The notes under the pieces: generated by a model
Seen by the model: only the letters and a program-made list of their open reading frames with translations
Databases searched by the model: none
Told to the model about the DNA's origin: nothing
Made by a program: the position numbers and the translations under genes
Assembly: GCF_029227915.1 (NCBI RefSeq)
Contig: NC_079877.1
Coordinates: 34,685,851-34,749,850 of the forward strand
Source of the DNA: Hydractinia symbiolongicarpus
Taxonomy: Eukaryota; Cnidaria; Hydrozoa; Anthoathecata; Hydractiniidae
Length of the DNA stretch: 64,000 nt
Direction: 5' to 3'
In this document: in pieces, positions 1 to 13,032 of the stretch
How the letters are laid out: the number at the start of each line of letters is the position of its first letter
Numbering within the stretch: position 1 is the stretch's first letter

Positions 1-366
1 AGTAAAAAAAGACTTTTTCATCTAAATTTTTAAATAAAGCGCTACCACAGAGCTTAATGTAATCGCGGTATTCCAGCAATCATGTCAAATTAAAAAGAAT
101 GTTATTCCTTTGAGACCATTTGGCTCATTTATCACATTTATAAGGTCACAGTCCAGAATCAGTTCAGTTAAGTCCCACAGTCAATCGTTTCACTGTTAAA
201 AGCGATAGAACTTAGTAATATTGGAAAAAAATCACTAACTACATGTTGGTACGCATATGTGCCGAAACTGTTGTAACTCAAACGGACTGATACCGTTAGA
301 AAGTCATTGAAATTTGGTTTTTGAAACTGTCGCTATTTCTTCAGCGCGCGATAACGGCTAGGACTC
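1..366 (+). repeat. Partial satellite monomer at left edge
   Basis: The window opens at monomer base 8 (AGTAAAAAAAGACTTTTTC). The first seven bases (GTCCCAC) lie outside. It belongs to the same variant as the copies at 3341, 4810 and 13176, which share the GACTTTTTCATC start. It shows that the array continues to the left. Confidence 0.95.
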
Positions 367-3150
367 GTCCCACAGTAAAAAATGACTGATTTATTTAAAT
401 TTTATAATGAAGTGCTACCACAGGGCCCAGTGTAATCGCTGAGTTCCGGCAATTATGTCAAATTAAGAAGAATGTTATTTCTTGGATCCAGTTGACTCAC
501 TTATCACATTTATAAGGTCACAGGCCAAACTTATTTCAATTAAGTTCCACAGGCAATCGTTTCACTGTTAAAAGCGAAGCAACCTAGTAATATGAGAAAA
601 ATATGGCAAAATACAAGTTGGTACGAATATGTCACGCAATCGTTGTAACTGAAGCGGATTGATACCGTTAGAAAATCAATAAAATGTGTTTTTTGAAACT
701 GTCGCTATTTCTTCACCGCGAACTAACGGTTAGGACTGGTCCCACATTAGAAAATGACTTATTTATCTAAATTTTTAAAGAAGGCGCTACCAGAGATCCT
801 AGTGTAATCGCTGAATTCCAGCAATCAAGTTGAATTAAGAAGAATGTTAATCCTTGGAGTCCAATTGGCTCATTTATCACATTTACAAGGTCGCAGTCCA
901 AAGTTACTTCAATTAAGTCCCAGAGTCAATCGTTTCACTGTTAAAAGCGATATAACTTAGTAATATCCGAAAAAAATCACTAAATACATGTTGGTACGAC
1001 TATGTGACACAACTGTTGTAACTCAAACGGATTGATATCACCAAGAAGTCAATGAAATGTAGTCTTTTAGAATGTCTCCACTTCATCAGCGCGAACTAAC
1101 GGCTAGGAATGGTCCCACATTAGAAAATGACTTATTTATCTTAATTTTTTAATAAAGCGCTACTACAGCACCCAGTGTAATTGCTGAGTTCCAGCAATTA
1201 TGTCAAATTAAGAACACTGTTATTTCTTGTAGTCAAACTGGCTCATTTATCACATTTATAAGGTCAAAGTCCAAAATCAGTTCAATTAAGTCCCAGAGTC
1301 AATCGTTTCACTGTTAAAAGCAATGTAACCTAGTAATATCAGAAAAATATCCCTAAATACATGTGGGGACGAATATGTCACGCAACCGTTGTAACTGAAG
1401 CGGATTGATACCGTTAGAAAATCAATAAAATGTGGTTTTTGAAACTGTCGCTATTTTTTCACCGCGAACTAACGGTTAGGACTGGTCCCACATTAGAAAA
1501 TGACTTATTTATCTAAATTTTTAAAGAAGGCGCTACCAGAGATCCTAGTGTAATTCCTGAAATCCAGCAATCATGTCGAATTAAGAAGAATGTTATTCCT
1601 TGGAGTCCAATTGGCTCATCTATCACATTTATAAGTTCACAGTCCAGAATCAGTTCAATTAAGTCCCAGAGTCAATCGTTTCACTGTTAAAAGCGATATA
1701 ACTTAGTAACATCCGAAAAATATCACTAAATACATGTTGGTACGAATATGTGACGCAACCGTTGTAACTCAAACGGATTGATACCAGCAAGAACTCAATG
1801 AAATGTAGTTTTTGAGAAACTCTCTATTTCTTCAGCGAGTGCTAACGGCCAGAATTGGTCCCACAGTAAAAAAAGACTTATTTATCTAAATTTTTAAATA
1901 AAGCGCTACCACAGAGCCTAGTGTAATTCCTGAAATCCAGCAATCATGTCGAATTAAGAAGAATGTTATTCCTTGGAGTCCAATTGGCTCATCTATCACA
2001 TTTATAAGGTCACAGTCCAGAATCAGTTCAATTAAGTCGCACAGTCAATCGTTTCACTGTTTAAAGCGATACAACTTAGTAATATCGGAAAAAAGTCACT
2101 AAATACAGGTTGGTACGAATATGTGACGCATCCGTTGTAACTCAAACGGATTGACAACGTTAGAAAGTCCATGAAATGTAGTTTTTGAAACTGTCTCTAT
2201 TTCTTCAGCGCGAACTAACCGCTAGGATTAGTCCCACAGTAAAAAATGATTTACTTATCTTAATTTTTTAATAAAGCGCTACCACAGCACCCAGTGTAAT
2301 TGCTGAGTTCCAGCAATTATGTCAAATTAAGAACACTGTTATTTCTTGTAGTCAAACTGGCTCATTTATCACATTTATAAGGTCAAAGTCCAAAATCAGT
2401 TCAATTAAGTCCCAGAGTCAATCGCTTCACTGTTAAAAGCAATGTAACCTAATAATAGCGAAAAAATATCGCTAAATACATGTTGGTACAAGTATGTGAC
2501 CCAACAGTTGTAACTCAAACGGATTGATACCGCCAAGAAGTAAATGAAATGTAGTCTTTTAGAATGTCTCTATTTTTTCAGCGCTTGCTGACGGCCAGGC
2601 TTGGTCCCACAGTAAAAAAAGACTTATTTATCTAAATTTTTAAAGAAAGCGCTACCACAGATCCTAATGTAATCGCTGAATTCCAGCAATCATGTCGAAT
2701 TAAGAAGAATGTTATGCCTTGGAGTCCAATTGGCTCATTTATCACATTTATAAGGTCGCAGTCCAAAGTTACTTCAATGAAGTCCCAGAGTCAATTGTTT
2801 CACTGTTAAAAGCGATATAACTTAGTAATATCGGAAAAAAGTCACTAAATACATGTTGGTACGAATATGTGACGCAACCATTGTAACTCAAACGGATTGA
2901 CAACGTTATAAAGTCCATGAAATGTAGTTTTTGAAACTGTCTCTATTTCTTCAGCGCGGACTAACAGCTAGGATTGGTCCCACAGTAAAAAATGACTTAT
3001 TTATCTTAATTTTTAAATAATGCGCTACCACAGCGCCCAGTGTAATCTCTGAGTTCCAGCAATCATGTCAAATTAAGAACACTGTTATTTCTTGTAGTCA
3101 AACTGGGTCATTTATAATGTCAAAGTCCAAAATCCGTTCAATTAGGTCCC

Positions 3151-3170
3151 ACAGTGAAACGTTTCACTGT
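3151..3170. other. 20-bp perfect palindrome in satellite monomer
   Basis: ACAGTGAAAC is followed directly by its reverse complement GTTTCACTGT. In most other monomers this site reads ACAGTCAATC-GTTTCACTGT, so only the outer five bases still pair. It could be a dimeric protein site or simply the ancestral state. Confidence 0.9.
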
Positions 3171-4072
3171 TAAAATCGATGCAGCCTAGTAATATCCGAA
3201 CACTATCGCTAAATACATGTTGGTACGAATATGTGACGCAACCGTAGTAACTCAAACGGATTTATACCGCTAGAAAGTCAATGAAATGTAGTCTTTGAAA
3301 CTGTTCCTATTCATTCAGCGCGTGCTAACGGCCAGGATTGGTCCCACAGTAAAAAAAGACTTTTTCATCTAAATTTTTAAATAAAGCGCTACCACAGAGC
3401 TTAATGTAATCGCAGAATTCCAGCAATCATGTCAAATTAAAAGAATGTTATTCCTTGGAGACAAATTGGCTCATTTATCACATTTATAAGGTCACAGTCC
3501 AGAATCGGTTCAATTAAGTCCCACAGTCAATCGTTTCACTGTTAAAAGCGATACAACTTAGTAATATCGGATAAAAATCACTAAATACATGTGGGGACGG
3601 ATATGTGACCCAACCGTTGTAACTCAAACGGGCTGATACCGTAAGAATTTTAGTTTTTGAAACTGTCGCTATTTCTTCAGCGCGCGATAACGGCTGGGAT
3701 TCGTCCCACAGTAAAAAATGACTTATTTACCTAAATATTTAAATGAACCGCCACCACAGCGCCCAGTGTAATCGCTGAGTTCCAACAATCACGTCAAATT
3801 AAGAATGTTATTTCTTGGGGCCCAATTGTCTCACTTATCACATTCTTAAGGTCACAGTCTAGAATCAGTTCAACTAAGTCCCACAGGCAATCGTTTCACT
3901 GTTAAAAGTGATACAACCTAGTAATATCAGAAAAATATCCCTAAATACATGTGGGGAAGAATATGTGACGCAACCGTTGTAACTCAAACGGACTGATACT
4001 GTTAGAAATTCATTGAAATGTAGTTCTGGAAACTGTCTCAATTTCTTCAGCGCGCGATAACAGCTACGATTG

Positions 4073-4445
4073 GTCCTACAGTAAAAAATGACTGATTTAT
4101 GTAAATTTTATAATGAAGTGCTACCACAGCGCCCAGTGTAATCGCTGAGTTCCGGCAATCATGTCGAATTTAGAAGAATGTTATTCCTTGGAGTCCAATT
4201 GGCTCATCTATCACATTTATAAGTTCACAGTCCAGAATCAGTTCAATTAAGTCCCAGAGTCAATCGTTTCACTGTTAAAAGCGATATAACTTAGTAACAT
4301 CCGAAAAATATCACTAAATACATGTTGGTACGAATATGTGACGCAACCGTTCTAACTCAAACGGATTGATACCAGCAAGAAGTCAATGAAATGTAGTTTT
4401 TGAGAATCTCTCTATTTCTTCAGCGCGTGCTAACGGCCAGGATTG
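4073..4445 (+). repeat. Chimeric satellite monomer
   Basis: The first part (TTATGTAAATTTTATAATG, GTTCCGGCAATCATG) matches the monomers at 5542 and 7403. From about 4165 it switches to the GTCGAATTTAGAAG / CATCTATCAC / AAGTTCACAG form seen at 5915 and 7775. The expected continuation (CTTGGATCCAGTTGAC) is missing. The switch lies in bases shared by both parents, as expected for unequal crossover or conversion. It is the breakpoint that ends the 1469-bp repeat. Confidence 0.75.
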
Positions 4446-6842
4446 GTCCCACAGTAAAAAAAGACTTATTTATCTAAATTTTTAAATAAAGCGCTACCAC
4501 AGCGCCCAGTGTAATCTCTGAGTTCCAGCAATCATGTCAAATTAAGAACACTGTTATTTCTTGTAGTCAAACTGGGTCATTTATAATGTCAAAGTCCAAA
4601 ATCCGTTCAATTAGATCCCACAGTGAAACATTTCACTGTTAAAAGCGATGCAGCCTAGTAATATCCGAACACTATCGCTAAATACATGTTGGTACGAATA
4701 TGTGACGCAACCGTAGTAACTCAAACGGATTTATACCTCTAGAAAGTCAATGAAATGTAGTCTTTGAAACTGTTCCTATTCATTCAGCGCGTGCTAATGG
4801 CCAGGATTGGTCCCACAGTAAAAAAAGACTTTTTCATCTAAATTTTTAAATAAAGCGCTACCACAGAGCTTAATGTAATCGCAGAATTCCAGCAATCATG
4901 TCAAATTAAAAGAATGTTATTCCTTGGAGACAAATTGGCTCATTTATCACATTTATAAGGTCACAATCCAGAATCGGTTCAATTAAGTCCCACAGTCAAT
5001 CGTTTCACTGTTAAAAGCGATACAACTTAGTAATATCGGATAAAAATCACTAAATACATGTGGGGACGGATATGTGACCCAACCGTTGTAACTCAAACGG
5101 GCTGATACCGTAAGAAATTTAATTTTTGAAACTGTCGCTATTTCTTCAGCGCGCGATAACGGCTGGGATTCGTCCCACAGTAAAAAATGACTTATTTACC
5201 TAAATATTTAAATGAACCGCCACCACAGCGCCCAGTGTAATCGCTGAGTTCCGGCAATCACGTCAAATTAAGAATGTTATTTCTTGGGGTCCAATTGTCT
5301 CACTTATCACATTCTTAAGGTCACAGTCTAGAATCAGTTAAACTAAGTCCCACAGGCAATCGTTTCACTGTTAAAAGTGATACAACCTAGTAATATCAGA
5401 AAAATATCCCTAAATACATGTGGGGAAGAATATGTGACGCAACCGTTGTTACTCAAACGGACTGATACTGTTAGAAATTCATTGAAATGTAGTTCTGGAA
5501 ACTGTCTCAATTTCTTCAGCGCGCGATAACAGCTACAATTGGTCCTACAGTAAAAAAATGACTGATTTATGTAAATTTTATAATGAAGTGCTACCACAGC
5601 GCCCAGTGTAATCGCTGAGTTCCGGCAATCATGTCAAATTAAGAAGAATGTTATTTCTTGGATCCAGTTGACTTACATATCACATTTATAACGTCACAGG
5701 CCAAACTTATTTCAATCAAGTTCCACAGGCAATCGTTTCACTGTTAAAAGTGATATAACTTAGTAATATCAGAAAAATAACACTAAATACACTTTGGTAC
5801 GACTATGTGACACAACCGTTGTAACTCAAACGGATTGATACCGCCAAGAAGTCAATGAAATGTAGTCTTTTAGAATGTCTCTATTTCTTCAGCGCGTGCT
5901 AACGGCCAGGATTGGTCCCACAGTAAAAAAGACTTATTTATCTAAATTTTTAAATAAAGCGCTACCACAGAGCCTAGTGTAATTCCTGAAATCCAGCAAT
6001 CATGTCGAATTTAGAAGAATGTTATTCCTTGGAGTCCAATTGGCTCATCTATCACATTTATAAGTTCACAGTCCAGAATCAGTTCAATTAAGTCCCAGAG
6101 TCAATCGTTTCACTGTTAAAAGCGATATAACTTAGTAACATCCGAAAAATATCACTAAATACATGTTGGTACGAATATGTGACGCAACCGTTGTAACTCA
6201 AACGGATTGATACCAGCAAGAAGTCAATGAAATGTAGTTTTTGAGAATCTCTCTATTTCTTCAGCGCGTGCTAACGGCCAGGATTGGTCCCACAGTAAAA
6301 AAGACTTATTTATCTAAATTTTTAAATAAAGCGCTACCACAGAGCCTAGTGTAATTCCTGAAATCCAACAATCATGTCGAATTAAGAAGAATGTTATTCC
6401 TTGGAATCCAATTGGCTCATTTATCATATTTATAAGGTCGCTAACCAAAGTTACTTCATATTAAGACCCAGAGTCAATCGTTTCACAGTTAAAAGCGATA
6501 TAACTTAGTAATATCCAAAAAATATCACTAAATACATGTTGGTACGAATATGTGACACAATTGTTGTAACTCAAACGGATTAACACCGTTAGGAAGTCAA
6601 TGAAACGTAGTTTTTGAAACTGTCGCTATTTCTTCAGCGCGAACTAACGGCTAGGACTGGTCCCACATTAGAAAAGGGCTTATTAATCTTAATTCTTAAA
6701 TAAAGCGCTACCACAGCACCCAGTGTAATCGCTGAGTTCCAGCAATCATGTCAAATTAAGAACACTGTTATTTCTTGTGGTCAAACTGGCTCATTTATCA
6801 CATTTATAAGGTCAAATTCCAAAATCAGTTCAATTAAGTCCC

Positions 6843-6862
6843 ACAGTGAAACGTTTCACTGT
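6843..6862. other. 20-bp perfect palindrome in satellite monomer
   Basis: Same sequence as at 3151 (ACAGTGAAAC plus its reverse complement), in a different monomer context: it is followed by TTAAAGCGTTGCAGCC here. Confidence 0.9.
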
Positions 6863-8703
6863 TTAAAGCGTTGCAGCCTAGTAATATCCGAACACTATCG
6901 CTAAATACATGTTGGTACGAATATGTGACGCAACTGTTGTAACTCAAACGAACTGATACCGTTAGAAAGTCATTGAAATGTAGTTTTTGAAACTGCCGCT
7001 ATTTCTTCAGCGCGCGATAACGGCTGGGATTCGTCCCACAGTAAAAAATGACTTATTTACCTAAATATTTAAATGAACCGCCACCACAGCGCCCAGTGTA
7101 ATCGCTGAGTTCCGGCAATCACGTCAAATTAAGAATGTTATTTCTTGGGGTCCAATTGTCTCACTTATCACATTCTTAAGGTCACAGTCTAGAATCAGTT
7201 CAACTAAGTCCCACAGGCAATCGTTTCACTGTTAAAAGTGATACAACCTAGTAATATCAGAAAAATATCCCTAAATACATGTGGGGAAGAATATGTGACG
7301 CAACCGTTGTAACTCAAACGGACTGATACTGTTAGAAATTCATTGAAATGTAGTTCTGGAAACTGTCTCAATTTCTTCAGCGCGCGATAACAGCTACGAT
7401 TGGTCCTACAGTAAAAAATGACTGATTTATGTAAATTTTATAATGAAGTGCTACCACAGCGCCCAGTGTAATCGCTGAGTTCCGGCAATCATGTCAAATT
7501 AAGAAGAATGTTATTTCTTGGATCCAGTTGACTTACTTATCACATTTATAACGTCACAGGCCAAACTTATTTCAATCAAGTTCCACAGGCAATCGTTTCA
7601 CTGTTAAAAGTGATATAACTTAGTAATATCAGAAAAATAACACTAAATACATGTTGGTACGACTATGTGACACAACCGTTGTAACTCAAACGGATTGATA
7701 CCGCCAAGGAGTCAATGAAATGTAGTCTTTTAGAATGTCTCTATTTCTTCAGCGCGTGCTAACGGCCAGGATTGGTCCCACAGTAAAAAAAGACTTATTT
7801 ATCTAAATTTTTAAATAAAGTGCTACCGCAGAGCCTAGTGTAATTCCTGAAATCCAGCAATCATGTCGAATTTAGAAGAATGTTATTCCTTGGAGTCCAA
7901 TTGGCTCATCTATCACATTTATAAGTTCACAGTCTAGAATCAGTTCAATTAAGTCCCAGAGTCAATCGTTTCACTGTTAAAGGCGATATAACTTAGTAAC
8001 ATCCGAAAAATATCACTAAATACATGTTGGTACGAATATGTGACGCAACCGTTGTAACTCAAACGGATTGATACCAGCAAGAAGTCAATGAAATGTAGTT
8101 TTTGAGAATCTCTCTATTTCTTCAGCGCGTGCTAACGGCCAGGATTGGTCCCACAGTAAAAAAAGACTTATTTATCTAAATTTTTAAATAAAGCGCTACC
8201 ACAGAGCCTAGTGTAATTCCTGAAATCCAGCAATCATGTCGAATTAAGAAGAGTGTTATTCCTTGGAGTCCAATTGGCTCATTTATCACATTTATAAGGT
8301 CACGGTCCAGAATCAGTTCAATTAAGTCGCACAGTCAATGGTTTCACTGTTTAAAGCGATACAACTTAGTAATATCGGAAAAAAGTCACTAAATACATGT
8401 TGGTACGAATATGTGACGCAACCGTTGTAACTCAAACGGATTGACAACGTTAGAAAGTCCATGAAATGTAGTTTTTGAAACTGTCTCTATTTCTTCAGCG
8501 CGAACTAACCGCTAGGATTAGTCCCACAGTAAAAAATGACTTACTTATCTTAATTTTTAAATAAAGCGTTACCACAGCGACCAGTGTAATCTCTGAATTC
8601 CAGCAATCATGTCAAATTAAGAACACTGTTATTTCTTGTGGTCAAACTGGCTCATTTATCACATTTATAAGGTCAAATTCCAAAATCAGTTTAATTAAGT
8701 CCC

Positions 8704-8723
8704 ACAGTGAAACGTTTCACTGT
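8704..8723. other. 20-bp perfect palindrome in satellite monomer
   Basis: Third perfect copy of the ACAGTGAAAC / GTTTCACTGT palindrome, in the monomer starting at 8521. The related monomers at 4446, 9640 and 11503 have one change in the centre (AAACATTT) that breaks perfect symmetry. Confidence 0.9.
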
Positions 8724-9639
8724 TAAAAGCGATGCAGCCTAGTAATATCCGAACACTATCGCTAAATACATGTTGCTACGAATATGTGACGCAACCGTTG
8801 TAACTCAAACGGATTTATACCGCTAGAAAGTCCATGAAATGTAGTTTTTGAAACTGTCTCTATTTCTTCAGCGCGAACTAACCGCTAGGATTGGTCCCAC
8901 AGTAAAAAAAGACTTAATTATCTAAATCTTTAAAGAAAGCGCTACCACAGATCCTAGTGTAATCGCTGAATTCCAGCAATCATGTCGAATTAAGAAGAAT
9001 GTTATTCCTTGGAATCCAATTGGCTCATTTATCATATTTATAAGGTCGCTAACCAAAGTTACTTCATATTAAGACCCAGAGTCAATCGTTTCACAGTTAA
9101 AAGCGATATAACTTAGTAATATCCAAAAAATATCACTAAATACATGTTGGTACGAATATGTGATGCAACCGTTGTAACTCAAACGGATTAACAGCGTTAG
9201 GAAGTCAATGAAACGTAGTTTTTGAAACTGTCGCTATTTCTTCAGCGCGAAGTAACGGCTAGGACTGGTCCCACATTAGAAAAGGACTTATTAATCTTAA
9301 TTCTTAAATAAAGCGCTACCACAGCACCCAATGTAATCGCTGAGTTCCAGCAATCATGTCAAATTAAGAACACTGTTATTTCTTGGATCCAGTTGACTCA
9401 CTTATCACATTTATAAGGTCACAGGCGAAACTTATTTCAATTAAGTCCCACAGTCAATCGTTTCACTGTTAAAAGCGATACAACTTAGTAATATCGAAAA
9501 AAAATCACTAAATACATGTTGGTACGAATATGTGATGCAACCGTTGTAGCTCAAACGGATTGACAACGTTAGAAAGTCAATGAAATGTAATTTTTGAAAC
9601 TGTCTCTATTTCATCAGCGCGAAGTAGTGGCTAGGAATG

Positions 9640-12247
9640 GTCCCACATTAGAAAATGACTTATTTATCTTAATTTTTTAATAAAGCGCTACCACAGCACC
9701 CAGTGTAATTGCTGAGTTCCAGCAATTATGTCAAATTAAGAACACTGTTATTTCTTGTAGTCAAACTGGCTCATTTATCACATTTATAAGGTCAAAGTCC
9801 AAAATCAGTTCAATTAAGTCCCACAGTGAAACATTTCACTGTTAAAAGCGATGAAGCCTAGTAATATCCGAACACTAACCCTAAATACATGTTGGTACGA
9901 ATATGAGACGCAATCGTAGTAACTCAAACGGATTTATACCGCTAGAAAGTCAATGAAATGTAGTCTTTGAAACTGCTCCTATTCATTCAGCGCGTGCTAA
10001 CGGCCAGGATTGGTCCCACAGTAAAAAAAGACTTTTTCATCTACATTTTATAATGAAGTGCTACCACAGCGCCCAGTGTAATCGCTGAGTTCCGGCAATT
10101 ATGTCAAATTAAGAAGAATGTTATTTCTTGGATCCAGTTGACTCACTTATCACATTTATAAGGTCACAGGCCAAACTTATTTCAATTAAGTTCCACAGGC
10201 AATCGTTTCACTGTTAAAAGTGATATAACTTAGCAATATCAGAAAAATAACACTAAGTACATGTTGGTACGACTATGTGACACAACTGTTGTAACTCAAA
10301 CGGATTGATACCGCCAAGAAGTCAATGAAATGTAGTCTTTTAGAATGTCTCTATTTCTTCTGCGCGTGCTAACGGCCAGGATTGGTCCCACAGTAAAAAA
10401 AGACTTATTTATCTAAATTTTTAAAGAAGGCGCTACCAGAGATCCTAGTGTAATCGCTGAATTCCAGCAATCATGTCGAATTAAGAAGAATGTTATTCCT
10501 TGGAGTCCAATTGGCTCATTTGTCACATTTACAAGGTCGCAGTCCGGAATCAGTTCAATGAAGTCCCACAGTCAATCGTTTCACTGTTAAAAGCGATACA
10601 ACTTAGTAATATCGAAAAAAAATCACTAAATACATGTTGGTACGAATATGTGATGCAACCGTTGTAACTCAAACGGATTGACAACTTGAGAAAGTCAATG
10701 AAATGTAATTTTTGAAACTGTCTCTATTTCATCAGCGCGAACTAGCGGCTAGGAATGGTCCCACATTAGAAAATGACTTATTTATATTAATTTTTTAATA
10801 AAGCGCTACCACAGCGCCCAGTGTAATCGCTGAGTTCCGGCAATTATGTCAAATTAAGAAGAATGTTATTTCTTGGATCCAGTTGACTCACTTATCACAT
10901 TTATAAGGTCACAGGCCAAACTTATTTCAATTAAGTTCCACAGGCAATCGTTTCACTGTTAAAAGTGATATAACTTAGCAATATCAGAAAAATAACACTA
11001 AGTACATGTTGGTACGACTATGTGACACAACTGTTGTAACTCAAACGGATTGATACCGCCAAGAAGTCAATGAAATGTAGTCTTTTAGAATGTCTCTATT
11101 TCTTCTGCGCGTGCTAACGGCCAGGATTGGTCCCACAGTAAAAAAAGACTTATTTATCTAAATTTTTAAAGAAGGCGCTACCAGAGATCCTAGTGTAATC
11201 GCTGAATTCCAGCAATCATGTCGAATTAAGAAGAATGTTATTCCTTGGAGTCCAATTGGCTCATTTGTCACATTTACAAGGTCGCAGTCCGGAATCAGTT
11301 CAATGAAGTCCCACAGTCAATCGTTTCACTGTTAAAAGCGATACAACTTAGTAATATCGAAAAAAAATCACAAAATACATGTTGGTACGAATATGTGATG
11401 CAACCGTTGTAACTCAAACGGATTGACAACTTGAGAAAGTCAATGAAATGTAATTTTTGAAACTGTCTCTATTTCATCAGCGCGAACTAGCGGCTAGGAA
11501 TGGTCCCACATTAGAAAATGACTTATTTATATTAATTTTTTAATAAAGCGCTACCACAGCACCCAGTGTAATTGCTGAGTTCCAGCAATTATGTCACATT
11601 AAGAACACTGTTATTTCTTGTAGTCAAACTGGCTCATTTATCACATTTATAAGGTCAAAGTCCAAAATCAGTTCAATTAAGTCCCACAGTGAAACATTTC
11701 ACTGTTAAAAGCGATGCAGCCTAGTAATATCCGAACACTAACCCTAAATACATGTTGGTACGAATATGTGACGCAACCGTAGTAACTCAAACGGATTTAT
11801 ACCGCTAGAAAGTCAATGAAATGTAGTCTTTGAAACTGCTCCTATTCATTCAGCGCGTGCTAACGGCCAGGATTGGTCCCACAGTAAAAAAAGACTTTTT
11901 CATCTACATTTTATAATGAAGTGCTACCACAGCGCCCAGTGTAATCGCTGAGTTCCGGCAATTATGTCAAATTAAGAAGAATGTTATTTCTTGGATCCAG
12001 TTGACTCACTTATCACATTTATAAGGTCACAGGCCAAACTTATTTCAATTAAGTTCCACAGGCAATCGTTTCACTGTTAAAAGTGATATAACTTAGCAAT
12101 ATCAGAAAAATAACACTAAGTACATGTTGGTACGACTATGTGACACAACTGTTGTAACTCAAACGGATTGATACCGCCAAGAAGTCAATGAAATGTAGTC
12201 TTTTAGAATGTCTCTATTTCTTCTGCGCGTGCTAACGGCCAGGATTG
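9640..12247 (+). repeat. Duplicated monomer pair 1863 bp apart, with a third partial copy between
   Basis: The pair 9640-10384 recurs at 11503-12247. Both have AATTGCTGAG, the same decayed palindrome half (GTGAAACATTTCAC), then a GACTTTTTCATCTACATTTTA monomer with CTTGGATCCAGTTGAC. The body of the second member appears a third time in the chimeric monomer 10758-11129. The neighbours 10385 and 11130 are also near-identical (both GGCGCTACCAGAGATCC, CAGTCCGGAATCAG, CAATGAAG), 745 bp apart. Confidence 0.8.
10758..11129 (+). repeat. Chimeric satellite monomer
   Basis: The head (CACATTAGAAAATG, TTTATATTAATTTTTTAATAAAG) matches the monomer at 11503. The rest (CGCCCAGTGTAATCGC, GGCAATTATG, CTTGGATCCAGTTGAC, GTGATATAACTTAGCAATATC) matches 10013 and 11876. 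The switch lies near 10806-10820 in the shared GCGCTACCACAGC. It marks the crossover that created the 745-bp duplication. Confidence 0.8.
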
Positions 12248-12803
12248 GTCCCACAGTACAAAAACACATAATTATCTAAATTTTTAAATAAAATGCTACC
12301 ACAGAGCCTAGTGTAATTCCTGAAATCCAGCAAACATGTCGAATTAAGAAGAATTTTATTCCTTGGAGTCCAATTGGCTCATCTATCACATTTATAAGGT
12401 CACAGTCCGGAATCAGTTCAATTAAGTCCCACAGTCAATCGTTTCACTGTTAAAAGCGATACAACTTAGTAATATCGAAAAAAAATCACTAAATACATGT
12501 TGGTACGAATATATGATGCAACCGTTGTAACTCAAACGGATTGACACCGTTAGAAAGTCAATGAAATGTAATTTTTGAAACTGTCTCTACTTCATCAGCG
12601 CGAACTAACGGCTAGGAATGGTCCCACATTAGAAAATGACTTATTTATCTTAATTTTTTAATAAAGCGCTACCACAGCACCCAGTGTAATTGCAGAGTTC
12701 CAGCAATTATGTCAAATTAAGAAGACTGTTATTTCTTGTAGTCAAACTGGCTCATTTATCACATTTATAAGGTCAAATTCCAAAATCAGTTCAATTAAGT
12801 CCC

Positions 12804-12823
12804 ACAGTGAAACGTTTCACTGT
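12804..12823. other. 20-bp perfect palindrome in satellite monomer
   Basis: Fourth perfect copy, in the monomer interrupted by the 174-bp insertion and 41 bp upstream of the left target-site copy. I found no perfect copy in blocks II and III, where CAGTCAATC or CAGTCAAAC is the rule. Confidence 0.9.
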
Positions 12824-12863
12824 TAAAAGCGATGCAGCCTAGTAATATCCGAACACCATCCCT

Positions 12864-12871
12864 AAATACAT
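12864..12871. repeat. Left copy of 8-bp target-site duplication (AAATACAT)
   Basis: Satellite bases AAATACAT directly precede the foreign sequence. They are repeated at 13046-13053 just after it. An intact monomer has them once (CTAAATACATGTTGG). Confidence 0.85.
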
Positions 12872-12981
12872 ACCATGTGTTTTGACTTATCTTAAGTGTA
12901 GGATTTTACAGTATTTTATTAATTGTATTATATGTATAAATTTATCATAACTTACTTGTAAATAACTTTTAACCTTTTCTC

Positions 12982-12995
12982 TTTTTTTTTTTTTT
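12982..12995 (+). repeat. Poly-T run, 14 bases
   Basis: It follows CCTTTTCTC and precedes ATGTAG|AAG, together resembling a polypyrimidine tract and 3' splice acceptor. On the other strand it is an A run. Whether it is used for anything cannot be seen. Confidence 0.9.
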
Positions 12996-13032
12996 ATGTA
13001 GAAGAACCATTTGTAAATAATGGAACCAAATA

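Larger units (their letters stand above)
2977..5914 (+). repeat. 4-monomer higher-order repeat, 1469 bp, two copies
   Basis: Copy 1 is 2977-4445 and copy 2 is 4446-5914. Position by position, 2977/4446 both lack the same 9 bases (GGGTCATTTATAATGTC instead of the longer TTTATCACATTTATAAGG form), 3341/4810 share the GACTTTTTCATC start and the same 11-bp loss late in the monomer (length 362), and 3703/5172 share ACCTAAATATTTAAATGAAC. The fourth members, 4073 and 5542, agree only in their first 100 bases or so, because 4073 is a chimera. Shared indels make common descent by duplication secure. Confidence 0.85.
5172..8893 (+). repeat. 5-monomer higher-order repeat, 1861 bp, two copies
   Basis: Copy 1 is 5172-7032 and copy 2 is 7033-8893. 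The first three members (5172/7033, 5542/7403, 5915/7775) are nearly identical, including GTCCTACAG at 5542/7403 and GAATTTAGAAG at 5915/7775. The fourth and fifth pairs (6287/8148, 6660/8521) are less alike: 6287 carries CGCTAACCAAAGTTACTTC, which 8148 lacks but 8894 has. So the repeat is sharp on its left and mosaic on its right. Confidence 0.75.

Noticed and set aside
3620-3640. CENP-B box
   Set aside because: TGTAACTCAAACGGG matches the A and CGGG positions of the 17-bp box but not the TTCG part, and most monomers have CGGA. I saw no full match in the monomers I checked.
5343-5597. 84-codon open frame on the minus strand
   Set aside because: It lies wholly in satellite monomers, is interrupted in the sister copies of the same repeat, and resembles no protein family I know. 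A chance opening.
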